From positions 30,106,001 to 30,170,000 of the forward strand of contig NC_083384.1 of the NCBI RefSeq assembly GCF_031755915.1: a stretch of 64,000 bases of DNA. Reading direction: 5' to 3'. Both the position numbers and the translations under genes were made by a program. Source of the stretch: Ziziphus jujuba (lineage: Eukaryota > Streptophyta > Magnoliopsida > Rosales > Rhamnaceae). This document shows, piece after piece, positions 46,655 through 58,153 of this stretch. Every line of letters starts with the position of its first letter. Position 1 is the stretch's first letter. Under the pieces are notes generated by a model that saw only the letters and a list, made by a program, of their open reading frames with translations, made no database searches and had not been told where the DNA came from.

Positions 46655-47274
46655 AGGGGTATCAAAGCCAGGTTGGAAGATAGGGTTCACTGTCGAAGAG
46701 CTCAAATAAAATATTTGAGCATACCAGGAGGTAGATCTCAACGACACGAAGAGAACGAGCCCAACCGGACCCCATCAAACATCGCATGCACTTCCATGCA
46801 CGGGTCAAAGTTTCTATGCAGGTTTCCATGGGCCGATCAACTCTCACGTGCCATCCATGTGCCCTAGCCGAGCCGAGCCATGAGCCTTGCCTTCAAGCCA
46901 AATCGAGCCGAAAGCTGAGCCTAGCTGTGAATGACATCTAGTCGAGCCACCTTGCCACGTCAAATGCCACATCATCAGCCAACTTTCTGCCACGTGGTGC
47001 CACATCATCTGGCCTGCCACATCATCAACCACATCAGCACTGGACTAAAAATTTTCTGAAATTGCAGAATCCTTGTATTTTTATATTTGCAGATTTTTCT
47101 AGAAGTTTTGATATTTGCAGATTGGCCCAGAACTTTTAAAAATTGCACTTTGGCTCAAAATTTTAAAGATTCAGATTTTGACTAGAGAAGAGTCAAACCC
47201 AACATTTTTGGCCCTTTCGGATGCATTGGTGGAGTCCATTTTGCCAAATTCAGCTCCAATTTTTGCAAGACAAG

Positions 47275-48060
47275 ATGTCAATGGACGAGTTATATTCTGG
47301 AGCTATGATCAAACTCACTGCTACCAACTATGCACTTTGGAGACCTCAGATGGAAGATCTTCTAAATTGCAAAGACTTATTCGACCCTTTAGATAACAAA
47401 GGAATGAATCTCAATCCCACCAAAGAAGCAGAATGGAAGAAGATGAATAGGAAAATGATCAGTCAAATCCGCCAATGGATTGACCATAGTGCCTTCCATT
47501 ATGTTGCACAAGAGACAGATGCATACACCCTCTGAAAGAAGCTGGAAGACATGTACCAAGCCAAGACTGCTCGAAATAAAGCCTTGTTGATGAGGCGTTT
47601 GGTGAATTTGAAGTTGAAGAATGGAACTTCTGTAGCCGAGCACACCAGTATTTTTTAGAACCTGGTAAACCAACTGTCTGCGGTGGAGTTACAACTAGGG
47701 GATTAAGAACAGGTACTTTTACTTCTTAGTTCTCTTCCTGACAGCTGGAAGACACTAGTGGTCTCTCTTAGCAATTCGGCTCTTAACGCCAAACTAACCA
47801 TGGCTATGGTGACGGATGCCCTATTTAACGAGGAAGCCAGGAAGAAGGACATTGGCAATGACCAAACACATGCCCTTGTCATAGAGAAACGGGGGAGACA
47901 ACAAGAAGGTAGTCATGATAGGGGGAAAGGCAGGAGCCAAAGCAGAGGGAGATCCATAGATGGAAGGAGGCCAACATACAAGTGTCATTATTGTGGCAAA
48001 GAAGGATACTTGAAGAAGTACTGCAAGAAAATGTTACGAGAGCAGGGGGCAGAAAAATAA
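47275..48060 (+). pseudogene. Copia 1 gag, degenerate
   Basis: Single frame from the ATG at 47275, with stops at 47533, about 47,656 and about 47,704. Typical gag segments are NYALWRPQMEDLL and LLSSLPDSW. The zinc knuckle near 47,980-48,025 reads CHYCGKEGYLKKYC, with Tyr where CCHC has His, so nucleic-acid binding is probably lost. Ends TAA at 48058. Confidence 0.85.
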
Positions 48061-48106
48061 TCAGCCGAAGAAGGATGGTGAAACTTTAGTCACTGTCAGA
48101 GGAGAC

Positions 48107-51100
48107 GTGGCATATTGTTCCACACATGAAGAATCATGCCTTCACACTTTAAGCCAAAAAGTCGAGTGGGTAGTTGATACTGCAGCATCCTACCATGTTA
48201 CTCCGCACGTTGAATTTTTCAAGACATATAAAGCAGGAGACTTTGGCACAATGAAGATGGAAAATAACAGTTTTGCTAAGATTGTTAGAACTGAAAATGT
48301 TCAGATAAAGACTAATGTTGGACATATAATTACTTTGAAGGATGTCCGACATGTTCCAGACCTTCGGCTCAATCCGCTCTCAGGAATAGTCTTTGACAAG
48401 GAAGGCTTCGGCAACCACTTTTACAACAGCTCATGGAAAATGACAAAAGGTGTTATGGGTGTCGCTCGAGGACATATTTGTGGAACACTTTACAAGACTC
48501 ATGTGAAGATTTGTGCAGATAGCCCCAATATTACAGAAGGAGAGCTATCTCAAAATTTGTGGTACCAGAGACTCGGTCACATGAGTGAGAAAGGGTTGTC
48601 AAGTTTGACAAATAAGAAACTTATCAACATTTTCAAGGATACCATGCTAGATCCTTGTAATCATTGTTTATATGGTAAGCAACATAGAGTCTCATTTAAG
48701 ACTTCTTCAACGAGAAGATCAGAATTGCTTAGTTTAGTGCATTCTGACGTTTGTGGACCTTTGGAAAAGGAATTTTTAGGTGGCAAAAGATATTTCCTAA
48801 CCTTCATAGATGATGCTTCTCGAAAGGTATGGGTTTATTTCCTGAAGATGAAGGATCAAGTTTTAGAACACTTTAAAGAGTTTCATGCCATGGTAGAGCG
48901 TGAGACAGGAAAGAAACTAAAGTGTCTTCGCTCAGACAATGAATGTTGAGTATACCTTCCGAGAGTTTGATGCCTATTGTAGAGGACATGGCATTCGGCA
49001 TAAAAAGACGGTCCCTCGCACCCCACAACATAATGGTGTAGCCGAGAGAATGAATCGAACTATTTTGGAAAAGATCAAAAGTATGATCAGTATGGCTAAG
49101 CTGACAAAGTCATTCTGGGGAGAAGCTGTTCGTGCCACCTGCTACTTAATTAACAGATCGCCATCATTACCACTAGATTTTGAAATTCCGAAGAAAATGT
49201 GGTCTGGTAAGAATCCCTCATACTCTCATTTAAGAGTATTTGGATGTTTAGCCTTTGCAGATGTATCCAAGGAGCTTAGACAGAAGCTCGACGCAAAAAC
49301 CACTCCATGCATCTTTATCGGATATGGAGATGAAGAATTCGGATACAGATTATGGGATCCAAAAGCGAAGAAGGTTATTAGAAGCAAGGATATAGTATTC
49401 CATGAAAATCAGACTATAGAAGACATTGAGAAGCCATTGAAGTCTTCTAGTATCAGTGCCCATGATTTTGTTCCTAATCCAGCACCAGCACAACCCGCCA
49501 CAGATGATGATGAGGTGCATGGAGAATTATCAGAAGCAGAAAAGAAGAGAGAAGATGATGTTGAGCAGGGAGATGCTCAAGCTGCAAGACTATCACAGCA
49601 GATAAATGATGGCACACCTCTCTGAAGATCTAAACAAGGCCGTATTCCATCAAAGAGATATTCAGAATCTCAGTATATTCTGCTTACTGAAGAGGGAGAG
49701 CCAGAGAATTTTCAGGAAGCTAATTCTCATCAAGATAAAGATAAATGGCTGCATGCAATGCAAGATGAGATGGAATCTTTGCAGAAGAACCATATTTATG
49801 AGTTGGTTGAGCTTCCAAAGGAAAAGAAGGCACTAAAGAACAAATGGGTATTCAAGCTTAAGAAAGATGGAAACGGACGGGTGTTAAAGCATAAAACCCT
49901 ATTGGTCGTCAAAGGTTTCCTTCAGAAGAAAGGAATTGACTTTGATGAGATTTTCTCACCAGTGGTGAAGATGACTTCGATACGAGTCATTCTTGGTTTA
50001 GTAGCCTCTTTAGACCTAAAGCTTGAACAGATAGATGTAAAAATAGTATTCCTTCATGGTGATTTACATGAAGAGATTTATATGGAGCAGCCAGAAGGTT
50101 TTGAGGTTTCGGGGAAGGAGAACCTCTTTTGCAAGCTAAAGAAGAGCTTATATGGCCTCAAGCAAGCACCTAGGCAGTGGTACAAGAAGTTTGACTCCTT
50201 TATGATGAGTCAAGGATACAAGAATACTGATGCAGACCAATGTGTTTACATTCAGAGATGGAAACTTCATTGCCCTTTCGCTATATGTTGATGACTTGTT
50301 GATCGTCGTACAAGATGCAATGAAGATTAGTCAGATGAAGAAGGACTTTCCAAGTCATTTGATATGAAAGACTTGGGACCTGCTCAATTGATTTTAGGAA
50401 TGCGAATAGCCCAAGAAAGGAAGAATCATAAGTTATGGCTATCTCAGGAGAAGTATGTCGAACGAGTGATAAAGAGATTTGGCATGGAGAAGGCCAAACC
50501 AGTCAGCATTCCATTAGCAAACCATTTCAACTTGAGCAAGAGATCGTGCCCTTTATCCAAAGTAGAGATAGAAAAGATGGTTTAGAGCCTTATTCTTCAG
50601 TGGTGGGAAGTCTGATGTATGCAATGGTGTGTAGTAAACCAGACATTGCTTATATAGTTGGTATCGTAAGCAGATTTTTTTCAAATCCTATAAAGGAACA
50701 CTGGGAAGTAGTCAAGTGGATTCTCAGATATCTTAAGGGTACATCCAAAGTATGTTTATGTTACGAGGGAGGTGATGCAGTTCTATATGGCTATACAGAT
50801 GCAGATATGGCCGAAGACCTTAATAGTAGGAAATCTACTTCAGGTTATATTTACACTTTTGCTGGAGGAGCTGTGTCATGGCAATCAAGATTGTAAAAGT
50901 GTGTAGCTTTATCCATGACACAAGCTAAGTACATTGCTGCAGCGGAAATAGGTAAGGAGATGATATGGTTAAAGCATTTACTCCATGAACTGAGTATCGA
51001 GCAGAAAGACTACAAGATACATTGTGACAGCTAAAGTGCTATGGATTTGAGCAAGAACTCAATGTATCATTCTCGGACAAAGCATATTGATATCCACTAT

Positions 51101-51210
51101 CATTGGATACATGACGTGACTGAGCATAAATTGTTCAGGTTGGTGAAGATTCACATAAAGGAGAATCCAACGACATGTTTACAAAGGTTGTCACACTAGA
51201 GAAGTTGAAG
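48107..51210 (+). pseudogene. Copia 1 pol (protease-integrase-RT-RNase H), degenerate
   Basis: Protease WVVDTAASYHVT near 48,170. GAG-pre-integrase WYQRLGHMSEKGL and CNHCLYGKQ. Integrase core with HSDVCGP, FIDDASR and PQHNGVAER, broken by a frameshift at about 48,940. A second break lies at 49,625. RT from about 49,750: FKLKKDGNGRVLKHK, LYGLKQAPRQW, a frameshift at about 50,288, then YVDDLL. RNase H and the C-terminus (KSTSGY, HIDIHYH) are split by stops at 50583, 50894 and 51032. Not functional. Confidence 0.88.
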
Positions 51211-51282
51211 CTATGTAGAGACATAGTTGGTTTGGATGGTGGATGACCATTAAGTTTTGAAATGCAGCTGGAGGGGAAAAAT

Positions 51283-51565
51283 TGTGGGGTCCAGCCTTTA
51301 TCCCCTAAGGCCCAAGCCCATTAGGGTTTCAACCCTAGAAACCCTAGAAAAAGCATTATAAATAGATGCTCATTTTTCTCATTCTTGTATCACAAACACA
51401 CAGTATAAACAACACTGTTTTTTGAGAGAGGGTTTTAGAGAAGTTTTTGTGTATATCAATTTTGTAGTTTATAATACAATTTTTTTTCTCAATTTTCGTG
51501 CATCTTTTCTCTCCTTATTTTTATGTTGGTTTTCTATGTTCTTTGGTGATCAAAGGATCATAACA
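51283..51565 (+). repeat. Copia 1 right LTR
   Basis: Begins TGTGGGGTCC after a purine tract; TATAAATA at 51357-51364; ends GGATCATAACA. About 6% different from the left LTR by eye, suggesting an older insertion than copia 2. Confidence 0.88.
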
Positions 51566-53310
51566 CAAAAGGTTTCAAAGACAAAAGCAACAAGTTTTTG
51601 ATTTATTAAATGAAATCATCATTAAACTCAGCGGTGTATAAAAACTCTTTCAAAAAGAAATGAATCAAAACATGTAAGCTAGCTAACAAAAGTGACAATT
51701 AACAATACCTGGGTATCATTAAGATGAGTTTACTTACCTTGTTTTGACTTGGAACAAATAAAAATAATATATATATATATAAAGAAAATGTATTAACACA
51801 CAAGACAGACATTTTTTTTTTGGTTGTTTTTCCGCACGTGATTCAACCTTTGCGAACTATAAGTACTTTTTCTTTTTCATTTTCAAGTTTCAGTTAAAAA
51901 AAAAAAATCTTCTTTTCGCACAAGTCGCCTTTCGCTAAGTCATCTGTCACAGTCATGACAATTCTTAGGTTAAAAAAAAAAAATACATTTGTTTCCAGTA
52001 ATTATATATGCATTAGTTTTGTTACATACCATCGAGGGTGGTGGAATGGTAAAATTTGAAAATTGCGAGTCGAGTTTTCCTTTTTTATTGGATGGTCCCA
52101 CCATATAGTAACATCCCAGCACATGGCCTTTAGCCTAGTGTTTATAATGTTAGTAGGAGATTTTTTTTTTTCAATTAATAATTTTGATGTAGGTTGTGGT
52201 TTTCTCTTTTTTTTTTTTTGGGGTAATGTAGTCGGTGTTTATTTAATTGAATTATAAATTTGGTAGTTGGAGGCTTATAGCGTCATTTTGTTTCTCTTTT
52301 CTTTTTTTTTTTTTCTTCTTTTTCATATGATTCGTGATTTGACATTGGTAAACTAAGAAATGAAATTGTTAAACTGTTTCCTGCAAATTTACATTGCTTT
52401 CTATAAGAAGATCAGATAATATGTTTTTAACTCAAGCATAATTTTATATATATATATATATGTTATTTTCAAAAAAAAAAAAAAAAATGGTGCGTATATG
52501 AGTATTTGACGGTCCAAATGGACCCCTATATGTATAATAAGAAAATCAAGTTCTAATGTGAATTTCTATAATACTGTAGTTCTGAAAGAAAATCGATTTG
52601 CCAAAACCTGCGGCACTAAATTGACAAAGACTCATGTTTTAGTTGTTGTTAGAATGGACTTTAAGCTAAGATCAACAAAATTTGTATATATTGAAAATTA
52701 TCAAAAAGATATATATGTTTTAGGGGAGATTTAGATAGGCAAAGTATCATGGAGTGCCCTCAGGTAGTAGAAAGAAAGTTGATAATACTAATTAATAAGC
52801 TCACTAAACTCTCCCATTTTCTAACCCAAAAAAATAATGTTTAGGAATTAAAGGAAAATAAGGTGAGAAGCCAAAACATTTTTAGCAATTGAATATTTTG
52901 TAGGGCTTAATTATTTATATATTTTTCAGTTCATGAATTTTTGCAGATAACGATAGAACCATATAAATTAACCAAATTAACTTGTAAAGAAAAGAAACTG
53001 TTTAAATTGATCTACCTAAGCAATCAAAAATATGCTTGATTGTCTTCGAATTAGTCCAAGGATTTTCTTCGTCCTCATAGGTCAGAGTCAACAACTTCAC
53101 AATAACAGTTAACTGGTTTCATAATCTTCAGATTAAGTGAGTAATTCAAGTATCTGTAAGAAAGAGAAAGAAAATCAATGGAAGTTTGAAAGCCTGTAGG
53201 ATGATTCTTAAGCCCACCTATCCAATTTCATATATATAAAAGTGTCATTTCTTAGATTTAATTCACTGTCAAAGCATATATGCTTAAATCAGAACAAACT
53301 TCATAGAGAA
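51566..53310. other. Intergenic DNA, duplicate of the 26.9-29.2 kb region
   Basis: No gene. 51,660-52,800 parallels 26,900-28,560, and 52,920-53,310 parallels 28,780-29,190, including the TNL 3'-flank block at about 53,040-53,130. Confidence 0.65.
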
Positions 53311-53315
53311 AATAC
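53311..53315. repeat. Copia 2 target-site duplication (left)
   Basis: AATAC immediately before the left LTR; an identical copy follows the right LTR at 58149-58153. Confidence 0.93.
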
Positions 53316-53625
53316 TGTTGAAATATAAACTTGATTTTTTGGGTTATTATTTTGTGGGCCTTGGTTACGTAGGGTCCAAGTTTTCTTAGAATCCAAGTTT
53401 TAGAAACTTCTTTTAGGGTAATTTTATGATGTTTTATGTAGGTAGGGTTAAGTATTAGTATAAATATTATTATGGTTTTTCCTTGGGTGTGTTGTAAGCC
53501 ACAAAAGCTGAGAATCATTCAATAAACCAACAGCTGCAGTTTTCTTTCCTTCCTTCGGGTTTTGCTCTCTGTTTTGCTGTTCTGTTTTGTTTTGTTTTGC
53601 TTTTGGTTTTTGTTTCCATTCAACA
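53316..53625 (+). repeat. Copia 2 left LTR
   Basis: Begins TGTTGAAATA, ends TTCAACA. TATA box TATAAATA at 53459-53466. Confidence 0.95.
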
Positions 53626-53762
53626 AAGTGGTATCAGAGCTTGGTTGAATAGTTTCGTAAACAGTAGCGTGAACAGTAGCGATGTGAACAGTATCGTGAA
53701 CAGTAGCGACATAAACAGTAGTGTGAACAGTACCGTGATAAAAAAAAAAGGCCAATAATGGT

Positions 53763-54900
53763 ATGGTCCCTTTCCAAGTTCCAACACTCAACAAGAATAA
53801 CTATGACAACTGGAGTATCAAGATTAAGGCTCTCCTTGGCGCCCAGGATGTATGGGAGATAGTGGAGAAAGGCTACGTCGAAACAGAGAATGAAGTTAGT
53901 TTATCTCAAAATCAAAGAGATAGTTTGAGAGACTCAAGAAAGAGAGACAAGAAAGCTCTCTATCTAATCTATTAAGGATTAGATGATGATGCGTTTGAGA
54001 AGATCTCGGAAGCCAAGTCGGCTAAAGAAGCATGGGAGAAGCTTCAAATCTCTTACAAGGGAGTCGATCCAGTCAAGAAGGTACGACTTCAAACCTTAAG
54101 GGCCGAGTTTGAAACGCTGCATATGAAGGAAGGAGAACTCATATCTGATTATTTTTCTAGAGTTTTGATGGTGACCAATCAATTAAAAAGGAATGGTGAA
54201 AAATTAGATGATGTTAAGATCATGGAGAAAGTTCTTAGATCATTAGATTCAAAGTTTGATCATATTGTTGCCATTATCGAAGAAACAAAAGATTTGGAAG
54301 CTATGTCATTTTAGCAGCTCTTGGGTTCATTGCAAGCTTATGAAGAAAAGAAAAAGAAGAAGGAAGGAATAGTGGAATAGTTGTTCAAGACTCGAATTGA
54401 TGCAACTAAAGAGGAAACCAGCAGCGGTCACAATGATCGAAGCCAACAAGGACGAGGCCGCTGGCAAGGACCTAGACTGGGCTGGAAGTTTGGAGATGAT
54501 CATAACAGCAACTTTCAAAGAGGAAGAGGATCAACAAGAGGCCGTGGGAGATGTTTTTCAGCACCAAGGTATGATAATAAGTCCCATGTAAAGTGTTACA
54601 AATGTGGGAAACTCGGTCATTATGCTTCCGAATGTAGAACCCCTGGCTACAATAAAGTTGAAAAGAAGGTCAACTATGTCGAAGAAAGAAGTCAAGAAGA
54701 TGGTACCTTGTTGTTGGCTTACAAAGATAATGAAAGAAGTGAAGACCATACATGGTACTTGGATACTAATGCAAGCGATCACATGTGCGGAAGGAGAGGC
54801 ATGTTTGTGGAGCTTGATGAATCCATGAGAGGCAATGTATCTTTTGGGGATGAATCCAAGGTAGCAGTAAAAGGAAAAGGCAGCATCCTCATTCGGTTAA
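53763..54900 (+). pseudogene. Copia 2 gag with zinc knuckle
   Basis: Begins in the frame opened near 53,760 (VPTLNKNNYDNWSIKIKALL), with stops at 53973, 54312 and 54378 but no shift, so each looks like a point mutation. Arg/Gly-rich linker and an intact CCHC knuckle (CYKCGKLGHYASEC, about 54,598-54,640). The protease follows in the same frame, as is usual in copia polyproteins; the 3' boundary is approximate. Confidence 0.88.
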
Positions 54901-57831
54901 GGAGCGGAAAGCACCAGTTCATATCAAATGTATATTATGTGCCGAGTATGAAGAGCAACATCTTGAGTCTTGGACAACTTTTGGAGAAAGGTTATGATAT
55001 TCATCCAAGAGACAACCATCTTTGTATAAGGGACAATGCAAGCAACTTAATAGCCAAGGTGCCGATGTCAAGAAATAGAATGTTCATGTTCAACATTCAA
55101 AATGATGCTGCCAAATGTCTCAAGGCATGCTACAAAGATGGGTCTTGGCTTTGGCATCTTAGATTTGGGCATTTAAATTTTGGAGGTCTAGAGTTGCTGT
55201 CCAAAAGGGAGATGGTGAGAGGATTACCTTGCATTCGTAATCCAGATCAAGTTTGTGAAGGGTGCTTACTTGGAAAGCAATTTAAAAAATGTTTTCCCAA
55301 AGAGACAACTTCAAAAGCTCGAAAGCCACTGGAACTTATACATGCTGATGTGTGCGGTCCGATGAAGCCTAGTTCACTTGGTAAGAGTTACTATTTCCTT
55401 CTTTTCATTGATGATTTTTCGAGAAAGACGTGGGTATATTTTTTGAAAGAAAAATCAGAGGTATTTGAGAATTTTAAGAAGTTTAAAGCTCTTGTTGAGA
55501 AAGAAAGTGGCTGTTTGGTTAAAGCTATGAGATCTGATCGAGGAGGAGAGTTCACATCAAATGAACTCCAGAAATATTGTTAAGAACATGGAATTCGAAG
55601 GTTTTTAACAGTACCAAGATCCCCCCAACAGAACAGTGTGGTAGAAAGGAAGAATAGAACAATCCTCGATATGGCGAGAAGCATGCTTAAAAGCAAGAGA
55701 TTGCCAAAGGAGTTTTGGGCAGAGGTGGTTGCATGTGCTGTCTACCTATCTAACCGATCTCCAACAAGAAGTGTGTGGGAAAAAACACCTCAAGAAGCTT
55801 GGAGTGGAAGGAAGCCCAGTATTTCACACCTAAGAGTGTTTGGAAGCATAGCTCATGCACATGTACCTGATGAGAAAAGAAGCAAATTGGATGACAAAAG
55901 TGAGAAGTATGTCTTCATTGGCTATGACATAAACTCCAAAGGGTACAAACTCTACAATCCTAAGAGTAGGAAAACAATAATCAGCCGGGATGTTATATTT
56001 AATGAAGAAGAATAGTGGAATTGGGAATCACATGATGAAAGCTACAATTTTCTCCCATATCTTGAAGAGGAAGAAGTGGAACAGCCAGGTATGGAGCTAA
56101 TAAGAGAGGAGCCGATCACCCCACCAGCTTCACCAACAGCAGGTCTTCAAGAAGGCAAAAATTCAAGTGAAAGGGTCCCACGGTTTAGGAGTTTACAAGA
56201 GGTATATGAGGTAACCGAAAACCAGGATGATCTCACTTTGTTTTGTTTATTTGCTGATTGTGAACCAGGATGATCTCACTTTGTTTTGTTTATTTGCTGA
56301 TTGTGAACCCGTGAACTTCCAAGAGGCAATGAAAGACAAATTGGAAGAATGCCATGGATGAGGAGATAAAAGCAATCAAGAAGAACAAAACTTGGGAACC
56401 AGCTTTACTTCCACAAAAATCCAAGGCTATTGGTGTGAAGTGGGTGTATAAAGCCAAGAAGAATGCTAAATGTGAGGTTGAAAGGTATAAGGCAAGGTTG
56501 GTAGCGAAACGCTATAGTCAAAGGGCTGGTATAGACTATGATGAAGTTTTTGCACCTGTTGCATGACTAGAAACGGTAAGGTGAATCATCTCATTGGCAG
56601 CTCAACACAATTGGAAAATACATCAAATGGATGTGAAGTCTGCATTCTTAAATGGAGTTCTTGAAGAAGAAGTTTACATCGAACAACCACAAGGATATGA
56701 AATCAAGGAACAAGAAGACAAAGTCTTAAGGTTGAAGAAAGCACTTTATGGGTTGAAGCAAGCACCAAGAGCTTGGAATGCTAGAATTGACAAGTATCTC
56801 CAAGAAAGGAATTTTATCAAGTGTCCATATGAGCATGCACTTTACATTAAAATTAAAAGAGATGATATATTGATTGTGTACTTGTATGTAGATGACTTAA
56901 TTTTCACGGGCAGCAATCCAAGTATGTTTGCCGAGTTTAAAGAGAAGATGATGAGGGAGTTTGAGATGACCGATATTGGGCTCATGTCTTACTATCTCGG
57001 CATTGAAGTACAGCAAGGAGGTGAAGGCATATTAATTACTCAAGAAGGGTATGCTAAGGAGGTACTTAAGAAGTTTAAAATGGATGATGCAAATCCGGTT
57101 GGTACACCAATGGAATGTGGAGTCAAGTTATCAAAGCATGAGGAAGGAGAAAAGGTGGATCCAACATTTTTAAGAGCTTGGTTGGAAGTTTAAGATACTT
57201 GACATGTACAAGGCCGGATATTCTCTATGCTGTAGGAGTTATAAGTCAATACATGGAGAATCCAACAACAACTCACTTGAAGGCAACAAGAAGGATTCTT
57301 CGTTATCTAAAAGGTACAGTAAGTTTTGGTTTGTATTATTCAACTTCCGATGATTACAAGCTTGTTGGATATAGTGATAGTGATTGGGGTGGAGATATAG
57401 ATGATCGTAAAAGCACAAGTGGCTTTGTGTTTTATTTGGGAAATACGGTGTTTACATGGATGTCAAAAAAGCAGCAAATTGTTACTCTTTCAACATGTGA
57501 AGCGGAGTATGTAGCTATTACCTCTTGTGTTTGTCATGCAATTTGGCTTCGAAACTTGTTAAGGAGGTTGGGCTGTCCACAAGAAGAACCAACCAAGATT
57601 TAGGTGGATAACAAATTAGCAATAGCCCTTGCCAAGAATCTTGTTTTTCATGATCGAAGCAAACATATTGATACGCGTTATCATTATATTAGAGAATGCG
57701 TTATCAAAAGAGATGTACAGCTAGAGTATGTGAAGACTTATGATCAAGTAGCCGATATTTTTACCAAGCCTCTCAAACATGAAGTCTTTGTTAAATTGAG
57801 AAGTCTAATAGGAATAACTAATCAAGTTTAA
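54740..57831 (+). pseudogene. Copia 2 pol (protease-integrase-RT-RNase H)
   Basis: Protease WYLDTNASDHMC has Asn in place of the usual Gly of DTG. GAG-pre-integrase LWHLRFGHLN. Integrase HADVCGP, FIDDFSR and PQQNSVVE with the DDE residues, one stop at 55580. After about 56,015 the chain has a stop, and a 43-bp tandem duplication shifts the frame. RT: WVYKAKKNAKCEVERYKARL, LYGLKQAPRAW and intact YVDDL at about 56,884. Frameshift at about 57,175; RNase H YSDSDWGGD and KSTSGF, a stop at 57601, then the C-terminus to 57831. Clearly inactive but younger than copia 1. Confidence 0.9.
56223..56308 (+). repeat. 43-bp tandem duplication in copia 2
   Basis: Units 56223-56265 and 56266-56308 are identical. 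The length is not a multiple of three, so it shifts the pol frame between integrase and RT. Confidence 0.93.
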
Positions 57832-57838
57832 GGGGGAG

Positions 57839-58148
57839 TGTTGAAATATAAACTTGATTTTTTGGGTTATTATTTTGTGGGCCTTGGTTACTTAGGGTCC
57901 AAGTTTTCTTAGAGTCCAAGTTTTAGAAACTTCTTTTAGGGTAATTTTATGATGTTTTATGTAGGTAGGGTTAAGTATTAGTATAAATATTGTTATGTTT
58001 TTTCCTTGGGTGTGTTGTAAGCCACAAAAGCTGAGAATCATTCAATAAACCAGCAGCTGCAGTTTTCTTTCCTTCCTTCGGGTTTTGCTCTCTGTTTTGC
58101 TGTTCTGTTTTGTTTTGTTTTGCTTCTGGTTTTTGTTTCCATACAACA
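57839..58148 (+). repeat. Copia 2 right LTR
   Basis: Begins TGTTGAAATA directly after the polypurine tract, ends ATACAACA, followed by TSD AATAC at 58149-58153. Confidence 0.95.
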
Positions 58149-58153
58149 AATAC

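Larger units (their letters stand above)
46373..51565 (+). mobile_element. Copia element 1, full-length, decayed
   Basis: LTRs at 46373-46654 and 51283-51565 (about 282 bp, roughly 16 differences, TG...CA ends). PBS-like GGGTATCAAAGCC follows the left LTR, and a purine tract (GGAGGGGAAAAA) precedes the right LTR. Gag and pol lie between in Ty1/copia order (protease, integrase, RT, RNase H) but with many stops and frameshifts. Candidate TSD CAACA/CAAAA has one mismatch. It sits exactly against the outer end of the copia 3 LTR. Confidence 0.88.
53316..58148 (+). mobile_element. Copia element 2, full-length, recent
   Basis: LTRs at 53316-53625 and 57839-58148 (310 bp each, seven differences seen, about 2.3%). 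Perfect 5-bp TSD AATAC. PBS TGGTATCAGAGC (tRNA-Met type) at 53629-53640; polypurine tract AGGGGGAG at 57831-57838. The gag-pol frame is mostly continuous but interrupted by about eight stops and three shifts. The paralogous empty site at 23,276-23,295 carries a single AATAC between the same flanks, confirming the boundaries. Confidence 0.95.
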
